Assembly: GCA_902784015.1 (NCBI GenBank)
Contig: CACZTC010000100.1
Coordinates: 1-7,137 of the forward strand
DNA from: an uncultured Erysipelotrichaceae bacterium
Lineage (GTDB): Bacteria; Bacillota_I; Bacilli_A; Erysipelotrichales; Erysipelotrichaceae
Reading direction: 5' to 3'
Length of the DNA: 7,137 nucleotides
Part shown: piece by piece, positions 1 through 6,672 of the stretch
Layout of the letters: each line of letters starts with the position of its first letter
How positions within the stretch are numbered: position 1 is the stretch's first letter
The notes under the pieces: model-generated
Databases searched by the model: none
What the model saw: the letters and a program-made list of their open reading frames with translations, nothing else
What the model was told of the DNA's origin: nothing
Translations under genes and position numbers: made by a program

Positions 1-480
1 AGAACATTTGTGATGGATAATAATATGACATGGAATGAGGTAAGAAATGGTAAATTGATTGACCCTTATTATTCAGCAGATTATATGCGAATTGAATTAG
101 CAGGCGGAGAATATTTACCTGATCCTCATGTTGACTTTAGGGATTATCCATATGCTGTTAGGAATAATTATGATGAAATAGTTGATGCTTCTTTAAGACA
201 GAATTATAACGAATTAGAAATAGCCTTTTTAGTTGAAGTAGGAAATCGATTTACTTTACCTCTAACTTATTACAAAGGTTATCAAGTATATGATGAAGAT
301 GGTAATAAATTAGAAACATATAAAACTAATAATGGCTTTGTGGGCTTTGAAGCTAACTTTAATAAAATATATATAGCTAAATATGAGAATACAACCATAA
401 GAAATACTTGTATTCTTACATCCATATTATCAATATTAATATTTCTATATTTATATAATAAAAACCGCCATCTAACTTAG
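1..480 (+). CDS. C-terminal fragment of a YfhO-like polytopic membrane protein (5' end outside the window)
   Basis: The frame is open to base 1, so this is the 3' part of a longer gene; the GTG at 10 and ATG at 13 have no ribosome binding site and are probably internal. The visible part is a largely extracytoplasmic-looking stretch with a GEYLP segment, then LPLTYYKGYQVYDEDGN followed by NNGFVGFE, and it ends in one hydrophobic helix (about residues 132-150 counted from the GTG) with a short basic tail, NKNRH. The YYKGY...DG...NG pattern before a final membrane helix resembles the C-terminal beta-rich region of YfhO / bacterial membrane-glycosyltransferase-like proteins, which in Bacillota are implicated in glycosylating lipoteichoic acid or other envelope polymers. 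That assignment rests on pattern memory, not a search. The gene converges on pheT, and its TAG stop lies inside the shared terminator hairpin. An unrelated membrane-anchored protein cannot be excluded. Confidence 0.55.
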   Translation, partial: RTFVMDNNMTWNEVRNGKLIDPYYSADYMRIELAGGEYLPDPHVDFRDYPYAVRNNYDEIVDASLRQNYNELEIAFLVEVGNRFTLPLTYYKGYQVYDEDGNKLETYKTNNGFVGFEANFNKIYIAKYENTTIRNTCILTSILSILIFLYLYNKNRHLT

Positions 481-486
481 ATGGCG
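466..486. terminator. Shared bidirectional terminator between the YfhO-like gene and pheT
   Basis: A perfect 9-bp inverted repeat, CGCCATCTA / TAGATGGCG, encloses a 3-nt loop (ACT). Read leftward, as the end of pheST, it is followed by GTTTTTATTATA, a good U-tract. Read rightward it is followed by the weaker ATTATTGTTCTT. The pheT stop is 10 nt from the hairpin, and the stop codon of the rightward gene (478-480) is part of the stem. The leftward direction is the more convincing terminator. Confidence 0.85.
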
Positions 487-496
487 ATTATTGTTC

Positions 497-2887
497 TTAG
501 CTACGTAGTTCAGCATTAAATTGTTTATTTAATGTATCTAAGATTTTTTCATGATTAGCTAATATATCTTCTTCTTTTAATGTTTTATCACTAGCTTGAT
601 ATGTTATACGTAAAGCTACTGACTTTTTATTATCCTCAACATGCTTACCTTGATAGATATCAAATATATCAATATTCTTTACTAACTTACCTCCAGCTTT
701 TTTAAATGCGACAATGATATCATTTGCGTTAACATCTTTATCAACAATGAATGATAAGTCTCTTTCGATTGAAGGATATCTTTCTAATTGATTGAATTTT
801 AATCTTGCAGGAGATATTTCCAAAAGAGGATCAATATCTAATTCTCCATAATACACAGTCTTTAAGCCTTTCTTTTTTAATAATGTAGGATGTATTTCAC
901 CAAAGAGGCCTAAGAATACATTATCTAAATATAATTCAGCACTACGATAAGGATGATAATACTTTTGATTAGTATTATTTTCTTTTATTCTTATTCTCGA
1001 GCCATTATAGCCTAAGCGCTCTAGCCAATTCATAATGATTCCCTTTAAGGTATAGAAATCTCCAACTATTTCATATTTATGTAATTTGTCTTCTTGAAGT
1101 TGACCATCTAAAGCTATTGCTAATCTTTCTCTTTCAATTCCTTCACCATAAACTTTTGATATCTCAAATACTGCATTATTCATATTTTGATGATCTTCAT
1201 TATAGGCAATGCATTCTAAAACTGAATTACCTAAGCTATTTCTTATATATTTACGCGCTTCGCTTATTGGCATCGCTAATTCAATAGGATTACCGCATGG
1301 CAATAATGATTCATTTTTAAAATCTTCAGATATTAATGTATAAGTAACAATTTCATTTAAACCTAGACCTACCATGATATCTCTTGTTTTGCGACGTAAG
1401 TTTTGAGCTTGAGTTAATTTGCCAACCGTAGCACTCATATATGGCAAACTACTTTGAAGCGATTCAAAACCAATTAATCTAATAATCTCTTCATCAATAT
1501 CTGCTGCTCTTTCAATATCTCTACGATAGCTTGGAATAGTACAGCTGATTTCATCACCATTAATAACAGGATTAAAGTCTAGCCATCTCAAAGTCTCTTC
1601 AACTTCATCCATTTTAAACTGTGTACCTAATAATGCATTGGCATGGCTTAAAGTCTCTTTGACAACTTTATCTTCATCTTTGACATTGCCTATCATGATT
1701 GTTTCTTCAAAGCCACTAGCTTCTGCATATTCGCTTAAGAGTTGAACTGAACGATCGACTGCTTTTTTCATACAATCTCTTTCAATTCCTTTGGTAAATC
1801 TTTGTGCTGCTTCTGTTAATAAATTCATTCTTAAAGATGCTTTTCTGACCGCAACTGCATCAAAATGGGCTGCTTCAATCACAATGCCTGTGGTTGTTTC
1901 ATCAATCATTGATTCTTCGCCACCCATAATACCCGCAATACCAGTTGCTTCTTGGCCTGTGGTTATCACAAGATCACCTTTTTCAATTTTAAATTCTTCT
2001 CCATCAAGTGCTACCATTGTCATTTCAACATCATCAACGACCGTAATATCACCTTTTGGTAATTTAGCTAAATTATAGTAATGAAGTGGCTGTCCTGTTT
2101 CTAACATAACGAAGTTAGAAATATCTACAACATTATTAATTGAATTAATACCTGCAGCATTTAAATAATTCTTCATCCATCTAGGTGTTTCTTTAACAAC
2201 TACATGATTAACTACTTTGCCAATAAAGCCTGAACATTTTTCAGTTTTAGAAACAATTTTAAAATTAGTCTTTTCACCAATATCACTTTTTCCTTCATAT
2301 TCAGGCCACTTAACCTCACGATGTAATATGGCTCCAACTTCTTTAGCCATATTCCACATCGCTGAACAATCTGCACGATTAGGGGTCAAAGATACTTCAA
2401 GAATAGTATCATCCAAGCCTAAATATTCTAAAACATTGCTTTCGCCTATTGGTGCCACTTCATCTAATTCTTCAATTCCTGCAAGTTGTGCTTCACTTTG
2501 GTATTTCTTATCTACACCTAATTCCGATAATGAACATATCATGCCATTAGATTCATACCCTCTTACTGGTTTAGTTGTTATTGTGCCGCCAGGTAATTCA
2601 CATCCATTTAAAGCAACAATAACTTTGAGTCCTTTACGACAATTAGGTGCTCCACATACGATATCTAATATTTCATTTTCACTTATCTTTGTCTTTGTTG
2701 CATGTAAATGAGTATCAGGTATATCATCGCTTTCAAGTATTTCACCTATTACCAATTTAGTTCCTGAAGCTTGTTTTTCTATTCCTTCAACTTCAAGACC
2801 AGCTCTAGTCATCTTTTCAGCTAATTCTTCAGGAGTAATACCATTAAGATCTACATATTCACTTAACCATTTATAACTTAATCTCAT
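497..2887 (-). CDS. pheT: Phenylalanine--tRNA ligase beta subunit
   Basis: This is the beta chain of the cytoplasmic (alpha-beta)2 phenylalanyl-tRNA synthetase; it contributes tRNA binding and editing of mischarged Tyr-tRNA-Phe. The 796-residue length is normal for Bacillota. It starts with the conserved MRLSYKWLSEYVDL. An EMAP-type tRNA-binding domain follows (about 40-155, with VCGAPN at 77-82). The B3/B4 editing domain (about 213-385) carries GINSINNVVDISNFVMLETG and ATGIAGIMGGEE. The B5 domain (about 405-475) includes IPSYRRDIERAADIDEEIIR, whose acidic residues match the family's metal-binding pattern. A catalytic-like core covers about 490-690, and a C-terminal FDX-ACB domain starts near 702 (LERYPSIERDLSFIV). 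The start is supported by AAGGAGT at 2894-2900, 6 nt before ATG. Only 14 nt separate it from the pheS stop, so the two are co-transcribed under the T-box. No key segment is missing. Confidence 0.98.
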   Translation of the reverse strand: MRLSYKWLSEYVDLNGITPEELAEKMTRAGLEVEGIEKQASGTKLVIGEILESDDIPDTHLHATKTKISENEILDIVCGAPNCRKGLKVIVALNGCELPGGTITTKPVRGYESNGMICSLSELGVDKKYQSEAQLAGIEELDEVAPIGESNVLEYLGLDDTILEVSLTPNRADCSAMWNMAKEVGAILHREVKWPEYEGKSDIGEKTNFKIVSKTEKCSGFIGKVVNHVVVKETPRWMKNYLNAAGINSINNVVDISNFVMLETGQPLHYYNLAKLPKGDITVVDDVEMTMVALDGEEFKIEKGDLVITTGQEATGIAGIMGGEESMIDETTTGIVIEAAHFDAVAVRKASLRMNLLTEAAQRFTKGIERDCMKKAVDRSVQLLSEYAEASGFEETIMIGNVKDEDKVVKETLSHANALLGTQFKMDEVEETLRWLDFNPVINGDEISCTIPSYRRDIERAADIDEEIIRLIGFESLQSSLPYMSATVGKLTQAQNLRRKTRDIMVGLGLNEIVTYTLISEDFKNESLLPCGNPIELAMPISEARKYIRNSLGNSVLECIAYNEDHQNMNNAVFEISKVYGEGIERERLAIALDGQLQEDKLHKYEIVGDFYTLKGIIMNWLERLGYNGSRIRIKENNTNQKYYHPYRSAELYLDNVFLGLFGEIHPTLLKKKGLKTVYYGELDIDPLLEISPARLKFNQLERYPSIERDLSFIVDKDVNANDIIVAFKKAGGKLVKNIDIFDIYQGKHVEDNKKSVALRITYQASDKTLKEEDILANHEKILDTLNKQFNAELRS

Positions 2888-2901
2888 CTTCTTACTCCTT
2901 C

Positions 2902-3936
2902 CTAATCATATCTATCAAAATTCTTTAAGAATCTTTGATCATTTATATAAAAGTTTCTAATATCATCAATACCATATTTAAGCATTGCAACTCTTTCTAG
3001 ACCTACCCCAAAGGCAAAGCCACTACATTTTTCAGCATCAAAGCCATTCATTTCTAGAACATGAGGATGTACCATTCCAGCTCCTAATATTTCTATCCAG
3101 CCAGAGCCTTTACAAACTGAACAACCCTTACCATTACAGAAAGGACAAGAAACATCTACTTCAACTGAAGGCTCTGTAAATGGGAAATAGGAAGGCCTAA
3201 ATCTAATCGTTCTACCCTCACCAAACATCGCATTAGCCATGTGCTCTAAGGTTCCTTTTAAATCAGCCAAAGTAATATTTTCACCAACGACTAAGCCTTC
3301 ACATTGCATGAATTGATGAGAATGGGTCGCATCATCATCGTCACGACGATAAACTTTACCAGGACATATTAATTTAATTGGAGTTGTCCCTTTAGCTTTT
3401 TCTAATTCTCTCATTTGCATAGCTGTGGTATGTGTTCTTAATAAAGTATTAGGGTCAATATAGAATGTATCTTGCATATCACGGGCTGGATGATCCTTAG
3501 GAATATTAGCTAATTCAAAATTATAATAATCTTCTTCAACCTCTGGCCCTTCCGCAATGGTATAGCCCATACCAATAAATAGATCTTCTATTTCTTTTTG
3601 AATCATCATCAAAGGATGAGTTGTACCTAATCTTAGATTACTTTCTCTTAAAGTGATATCTATTTTATCTTTAATAAGATTTTCAGATAAAGCACTAACT
3701 TCTAATTCTTCTTGACGCTTTTCTAAAGCACTAGTCACTTCTTGTTTACAAACATTAACTTTACTACCAAAGATAGGTTTTTCTTCTTTTGGTAATTCTT
3801 TCATCTCATTCATCAAAGCTTGGATACTACCTTTCTTGCCCAAGTATTGAATTCTGATTTGGTTTAAGCTTTCTAAATCAGTGGCTTGTTTTATAGCCTC
3901 TAAAGCTGCTTCTTGAACTTCTAATATTTTGTCCAT
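2902..3936 (-). CDS. pheS: Phenylalanine--tRNA ligase alpha subunit
   Basis: This is the catalytic alpha chain, which activates Phe with ATP and transfers it to tRNA-Phe. It has 344 residues, the usual Bacillota length. An N-terminal helical coiled-coil arm (about 1-90), with [10 protein letters not shown] at 27-36, binds tRNA. The class II core follows: motif 2 region [15 protein letters not shown] (195-209), [12 protein letters not shown] (246-257) and motif 3 [20 protein letters not shown] (306-325). Ala308 sits at the position known to set amino-acid specificity in PheS. A CPFC...CSVC insert (Cys 264, 267, 272, 275) is typical of Firmicute PheS and could bind zinc. The start is chosen at ATG 3936 because AGGAGG (3946-3951) lies 9 nt upstream. 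The in-frame ATG at 3945 directly abuts AGGAGG and is too close, and the frame further upstream runs through the T-box terminator. Confidence 0.97.
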   Translation of the reverse strand: MDKILEVQEAALEAIKQATDLESLNQIRIQYLGKKGSIQALMNEMKELPKEEKPIFGSKVNVCKQEVTSALEKRQEELEVSALSENLIKDKIDITLRESNLRLGTTHPLMMIQKEIEDLFIGMGYTIAEGPEVEEDYYNFELANIPKDHPARDMQDTFYIDPNTLLRTHTTAMQMRELEKAKGTTPIKLICPGKVYRRDDDDATHSHQFMQCEGLVVGENITLADLKGTLEHMANAMFGEGRTIRFRPSYFPFTEPSVEVDVSCPFCNGKGCSVCKGSGWIEILGAGMVHPHVLEMNGFDAEKCSGFAFGVGLERVAMLKYGIDDIRNFYINDQRFLKNFDRYD

Positions 3937-3952
3937 TAAGTTCATCCTCCTA

Positions 3953-4182
3953 TAAAAAAAGTTCCTGCCATACAGGAACGCTATCGCGCGGTACCATCCT
4001 GATTCGAACATATCATATATGATCGCACCTCAATTTATCCATAACGGAGATAACCGGAAGTGATTAGCTTCACTAAGAAAGTGAATTCAATGTGCTCTTT
4101 ATAGAATACTTTTCAGCTATAGTATTCTTCTCTTATATAAAGAGTTATACACCTACTACTCTTTCTATCATCGTTTTAATCC
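3953..4182 (-). promoter_or_regulatory. T-box riboswitch leader of pheST, UUC (Phe) specifier
   Basis: The leftward leader has the order and motifs of a tRNA-sensing T-box. Stem I is closed by AGAAAG (4161-4166) and CTTTCT (4076-4081). The loop-E-like AGUA lies opposite GAAUUCAC, placing a UUC Phe codon at 4083-4085 in the specifier loop. Further up are helices CTCTTTAT/ATAAAGAG, an AGAG bulge and GAATACT/AGTATTC. Small hairpins AGTGA/TCACT and TTATC/GATAA follow. The T-box sequence AGGATGGTACCGCG is at 3987-4000. Its UGGU bulge (3993-3996) complements ACCA, the expected acceptor end of tRNA-Phe. CAGGA of the T-box (3997-4001) can pair with TCCTG of the terminator 5' arm, giving the antiterminator. 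Uncharged tRNA-Phe should therefore permit read-through into pheST. Boundaries are approximate, and the 5' end is inferred from the promoter. Confidence 0.95.
3954..3979 (-). terminator. T-box intrinsic terminator upstream of pheS
   Basis: On the minus strand GTTCCTG (3973-3979) and CAGGAAC (3961-3967) form a perfect 7-bp stem around loop TATGG, followed at once by seven T residues. The 5' arm is shared with the competing T-box antiterminator, which pairs it with CAGGA of the T-box motif. The pheS ribosome binding site starts three bases beyond the U-tract. Confidence 0.93.
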
Positions 4183-4188
4183 AAAACA

Positions 4189-4217
4189 ATTATAAAAAAA
4201 AGAGTAAGTCTTTTCAA
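4189..4217 (-). promoter_or_regulatory. Sigma-A-type promoter of the pheST T-box transcript
   Basis: On the minus strand TTGAAA (4212-4217) and a perfect TATAAT (4189-4194) are separated by exactly 17 nt. The predicted start near 4182 lies just upstream of Stem I of the T-box, as expected. The -35 box is the loop, and the first -10 base is the last U-tract base, of the terminator of the MgtC-like gene, so the two signals occupy the same DNA. Confidence 0.8.
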
Positions 4218-4229
4218 TAGACATTACTC
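4194..4229 (-). terminator. Intrinsic terminator of the MgtC-like gene
   Basis: The minus strand reads GAGTAA, a bulged T, GTCT, a 7-nt loop ATTGAAA, AGAC, then TTACTC, followed by eight T residues. This gives a 10-bp stem with one bulge. The TAA stop codon (4224-4226) forms part of the 5' arm. The hairpin insulates the upstream genes from the pheST leader while also carrying the pheST promoter elements. Confidence 0.88.
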
Positions 4230-4898
4230 CGCAATTTCAATCGCAGTGATAGCTGGCACTTCACGCATCTTATGTAATAATTGGGCGGGTGAGACATCTT
4301 TCAAAGTTGTAACTTCCATCAATAATACCCACTTATGGAAATCTTCTGGATCTTTCGCCATTCTTATTTCTGTACATGTATAGCCAGCCTTTTTAAAAGC
4401 ATTATTAATATCTCCAATTGAAGCATCTTTTTGGATTTTAACCATTAATTTAATCGTGGTCCTTGGCGTATTAACAAAATGTTGATTAACAAAAAATGTT
4501 TGAATAAGAATAATCAATAAAGCTGAAACTAAGCCTACTATATATAAACCGGCTCCAAAACACATCGCCATTGCAGAAGTAGCCCATATACCAGCTGCGG
4601 TCGTTAGACCTTGAATAGTATCATGGCGCACAAAGATAATACCAGCACCCAAAAAGCCAATTCCGCTAACTACTTGAGCAGCTAGCCTAGCAGCATCAAA
4701 GTCTTTTGCATCTTGGAAGCCATATTTAGATAGAATCATAATTGTAGCTGAGCCTAAAGCTACTATCATATGCGTTCTAATACCTGCTTCTTTTGATCTA
4801 CTATGTCTTTCATAACCGATAATAGCACCAAAAAAAGTAGCTAAGAGAAGCCTTATTAATAGTTCATATTCTAAATTTAGCCATCCTGGTTTAATCAT
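4224..4898 (-). CDS. MgtC/SapB family membrane protein with C-terminal ACT-like domain
   Basis: The 224-residue protein is membrane-embedded in its N-terminal half, with hydrophobic segments near 12-29, 41-57, 73-91, 97-115 and 117-136. Family signatures are clear: GAIIGYERHSRSKEAGIRTH (24-43), then RLAAQVVSGIGFLGAGII (71-88) and GLTTAAGIWATSAM (97-110). Residues from about 147 to the end form an alternating strand/helix region resembling the soluble ACT-like C-domain of MgtC. In other bacteria MgtC homologues affect Mg2+ starvation survival, F-ATPase activity or membrane potential; the role here is inferred only from family. AAGGA sits 8 nt before the ATG, and a candidate promoter lies at 4923-4951. 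The preceding S51-like gene runs the same way with a 59-bp gap and no terminator between, so read-through is possible. The mgtC symbol is withheld because the family holds several functional subgroups. Confidence 0.9.
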   Translation of the reverse strand: MIKPGWLNLEYELLIRLLLATFFGAIIGYERHSRSKEAGIRTHMIVALGSATIMILSKYGFQDAKDFDAARLAAQVVSGIGFLGAGIIFVRHDTIQGLTTAAGIWATSAMAMCFGAGLYIVGLVSALLIILIQTFFVNQHFVNTPRTTIKLMVKIQKDASIGDINNAFKKAGYTCTEIRMAKDPEDFHKWVLLMEVTTLKDVSPAQLLHKMREVPAITAIEIAE

Positions 4899-4922
4899 TT
4901 CTCATTTCCTTCTTAACACATA

Positions 4923-4951
4923 AATATACAGCACATCGATATTTAACGCAA
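4923..4951 (-). promoter_or_regulatory. Candidate promoter of the MgtC-like gene
   Basis: On the minus strand TTGCGT (4946-4951) and TATATT (4923-4928) are spaced by 17 nt, giving a predicted start near 4916 and a leader of about 18 nt that includes the AAGGA ribosome binding site. A 7-bp dyad, TAAATAT at 4921-4927 and ATATTTA at 4939-4945, spans the -10 and spacer and could be an operator, but in DNA this AT-rich it may be chance. Confidence 0.45.
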
Positions 4952-4957
4952 ACTCTT

Positions 4958-5647
4958 TTACCACATTCTTAATGTATCTAAAGCCTGATATAATTCATCA
5001 ATATCATCTTCTTTAAGAATGAAGGCATCACCTAATAATTCCATATATCCTTCATTAAGGATAATTCCTGAGCCACTATCTCTAAAAGCTACTATATCTT
5101 TATCATTTTCTTCCATGAATCTAATTATATTAGCGATATGATTCTCCCTATCCTTATAACATATATCAATACTAAAGCCTGATAATAAACCTATACCTTC
5201 AAAGCTCTCATATTCTTCTTCATAATGATAATACTCATCTAAAGCTATTAAAGCTCCTTCATTTATACCTATATATAAGCCTTCAAAGTCTTTTATGCAT
5301 TCATATAAAACATCTTCTATTCCATAAATATTACCATTACCATAAATAATCAAAGCATCATATTTATTAATATTATTCTTTAAATCAGCTAAAGATGTAT
5401 CATGAAGAAAAATGAAATCAATATTATCCCTTTTAATATGATAGCTTTCTAAAGGCATTACTAAAGCTTCATATTCCCTTTTTCCTGATTCATATTTTTC
5501 TTCTAAAGCTACCATCTCTTCACTATAAGAAGAATATTCATCAATAACGAGAAATAATACTTTAGCGTCTTTATTTAAGAATTCTTCTAAATAAGAAAAA
5601 AGCCAAGGTTCATTTAGCTTATATGTATTACATAAAACATGTTCCAT
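4958..5647 (-). CDS. Peptidase S51 / class I glutamine-amidotransferase-like protein, catalytic residues apparently lost
   Basis: The 229-residue soluble protein has the layout of peptidase S51 (dipeptidase E, cyanophycinase relatives): an N-terminal KVLFLVIDEYSS strand (29-40), ALIIYGNGNIYGIEDVL (98-114) where the family has a GGNT-type turn, YIGINEGALIA (125-135) at the nucleophile elbow, and GIGLLSGFSIDICY (151-164). The family norm at the elbow is G-x-S-A-G-A, but here Ser is Asn129 and Ala is Glu130. The norm at the second site is D/N-P-H-Y/F, but here His is Cys163. Both expected catalytic residues therefore look replaced, suggesting a binding or regulatory pseudoenzyme. Alignment was by eye. 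The start is fixed by an in-frame TAA 15 nt upstream. There is no properly spaced ribosome binding site (AGGA ends 2 nt before ATG), while TATAAT ends 6 nt before it. The protein is acidic, with clustered Tyr/Glu at 139-149. Confidence 0.75.
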   Translation of the reverse strand: MEHVLCNTYKLNEPWLFSYLEEFLNKDAKVLFLVIDEYSSYSEEMVALEEKYESGKREYEALVMPLESYHIKRDNIDFIFLHDTSLADLKNNINKYDALIIYGNGNIYGIEDVLYECIKDFEGLYIGINEGALIALDEYYHYEEEYESFEGIGLLSGFSIDICYKDRENHIANIIRFMEENDKDIVAFRDSGSGIILNEGYMELLGDAFILKEDDIDELYQALDTLRMW

Positions 5648-5653
5648 AATCCT

Positions 5654-5663
5654 ATTATATAAT
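5654..5663. promoter_or_regulatory. Palindromic double -10 box shared by divergent start codons
   Basis: ATTATATAAT is a perfect 10-bp palindrome in the 22-bp gap between the S51-like gene and acyP. It supplies TATAAT rightward (5658-5663) and leftward (5654-5659), each ending exactly 6 nt before the respective ATG (5670 and 5647). No good -35 hexamer was found at 16-18 nt on either side. Transcription starting about 7 nt past each box would give leaderless mRNAs. The promoter role is inferred from sequence and spacing. Confidence 0.55.
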
Positions 5664-5669
5664 TAATCC

Positions 5670-5945
5670 ATGAAGAGATATCACATAATTGTTGAAGGAA
5701 GAGTACAAGGAGTAGGTTTTCGTTATTTTTGTATAACACATGCCAAAAATAGAAATTTAACAGGAAGCGTCAAAAACTTATTAAATGGAATGGTAGAAAT
5801 CTATGTACAAGGTGAAGAAGAAAAAATAGATGACTTTCTAGCTGCCATCCAAAAAGGTAATTTTTTAATTAATGTCACAAATATGAGTATAAAAAGAAGT
5901 GATATTATTCCTAAAGAAAAAGAATTCTCTTATCTTATTTCCTAA
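5670..5945 (+). CDS. acyP: Acylphosphatase
   Basis: The 91-residue protein is a small cytoplasmic alpha/beta-sandwich enzyme of the family that hydrolyses acyl phosphates such as 1,3-bisphosphoglycerate or carbamoyl phosphate. The N-terminal phosphate-binding loop EGRVQGVGFRYF (9-20) contains the catalytic Arg18. GSVKNLLNGMVEIYVQG (32-48) contains catalytic Asn36; the 18-residue spacing matches the family (Arg23/Asn41 in vertebrate enzymes). Lys35 replaces the more common Arg before Asn, and Asn39 replaces the common Asp. The length is normal and both catalytic residues are present, so activity is expected. The ATG is forced by an in-frame TAA two codons upstream, has no Shine-Dalgarno sequence, and follows TATAAT by 6 nt. 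The 3' end overlaps the opposing methyltransferase gene by 11 bp. Acylphosphatase beside a SpoU-type methyltransferase gene is a familiar Firmicute arrangement, recalled rather than checked here. Confidence 0.95.
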   Translation: MKRYHIIVEGRVQGVGFRYFCITHAKNRNLTGSVKNLLNGMVEIYVQGEEEKIDDFLAAIQKGNFLINVTNMSIKRSDIIPKEKEFSYLIS

Positions 5946-6666
5946 ATTGATAAAGCATAATACCACAAGCTATAGCTACATTTAAGCTTTCAAAATTACT
6001 AATTTCAATTCTCACTATATCATCTGATAAATCTAGTATTTCTTTATTAATACCATTACCTTCATTACCAAAGATAAAAGCCATTTTATCTTTTTCTTTC
6101 GTGTCTTTTAAAGGCTTACTATCATCTAAACTAGTTGCGATGATATTAAAGCCATCTTTTTTTAGACTATAAATAAAATCTTTTATATCCCCGCGATATA
6201 TAGGTAAAGTAAATAAAGCGCCTTGGGTTGCTTGAATAGCTTTAGCATTATATATATCGCAAGTATCATTAGAAATATATAATGCATCATAATTAAATGC
6301 TACGCAGGTTCTAATTATCGTACCCAAATTACCTGGATCTTGCACGCCATCTAGAATAACTACCCTATTAGCTTCATTAATACTTTTATCTAATTTATGA
6401 CATATCGCAATATATTTAGGAAGCGAAGTATTATTACTAATTTTTTTCATAACATTAGCACTTACATAATTAGTTTTAATGCCTTCAAATCTTTCTTCAA
6501 CACCCTCACACATTATTATTTCTTCAATAACACCTGCCTTAAGAGCTTCTAAAACTAAATGTTCATTTTCAATTAAAAATAGTCCCGTTTCATCACGATA
6601 TTTTTTTTGTTTAAGAGCAGTCCATTTTTTAACTTGGGCATTTTGTAGAGAAACAATAACTTCCAT
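5935..6666 (-). CDS. TrmH/SpoU-family (SPOUT) RNA methyltransferase, YsgA-like
   Basis: The 243-residue protein is predicted to transfer a methyl group from S-adenosylmethionine to a ribose 2'-OH in tRNA or rRNA; the exact target nucleotide is unknown. An N-terminal SpoU substrate-binding domain (about 1-90) includes LKQKKYRDETGLFLIENEHL (18-37). The SPOUT knot domain carries all three family motifs: LDGVQDPGNLGTIIRT (105-120), IFGNEGNGI (198-206) and IEISNFESLNVAIA (221-234). The start is placed at ATG 6666 because MEVIVSLQNAQVKKW matches the usual family beginning (M-x-x-I-x-S-x-Q-N). The upstream in-frame TTG (6684) overlaps the preceding terminator tail and would add only six residues across the -10 box. 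No Shine-Dalgarno sequence is visible, and TATAAT ends 6 nt before ATG. Bacilli often carry this family (ysgA) next to pheS. Confidence 0.93.
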   Translation of the reverse strand: MEVIVSLQNAQVKKWTALKQKKYRDETGLFLIENEHLVLEALKAGVIEEIIMCEGVEERFEGIKTNYVSANVMKKISNNTSLPKYIAICHKLDKSINEANRVVILDGVQDPGNLGTIIRTCVAFNYDALYISNDTCDIYNAKAIQATQGALFTLPIYRGDIKDFIYSLKKDGFNIIATSLDDSKPLKDTKEKDKMAFIFGNEGNGINKEILDLSDDIVRIEISNFESLNVAIACGIMLYQFRK

Positions 6667-6672
6667 ATGACC

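Noticed and set aside
1791..2711. Rightward open frames opposite pheT (1791-2078 and 2217-2711)
   Set aside because: They lie wholly inside the clear pheT coding sequence, have no ribosome binding site and show no family motif; they are antisense shadows of a conserved gene.
2985..3179. Rightward open frame opposite pheS
   Set aside because: It lies within conserved pheS motif 3 and CxxC coding sequence on the other strand, with no start signals or recognisable protein features.
3937..4011. A 25-codon N-terminal extension of pheS from an upstream ATG at 4011
   Set aside because: The extension is read through the T-box motif and terminator hairpin; the AGGAGG 9 nt before ATG 3936 and the family N-terminus fix the start at 3936.
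4009..4024. ATCATATATGAT palindrome between Stem III and the T-box sequence
   Set aside because: It is AT-rich with almost no loop and lies in the linker of the T-box leader; it fits a minor leader hairpin better than an independent operator.
5917..5937. Possible terminator after the methyltransferase stop (AAGA/TCTT then T-rich, minus strand)
   Set aside because: The stem is only four A/T-rich pairs and lies in acyP coding sequence; it is too weak to call.
6479..6670. Rightward open frame opposite the methyltransferase N-terminus
   Set aside because: It is antisense to the conserved SpoU substrate-binding domain and has no ribosome binding site or promoter.
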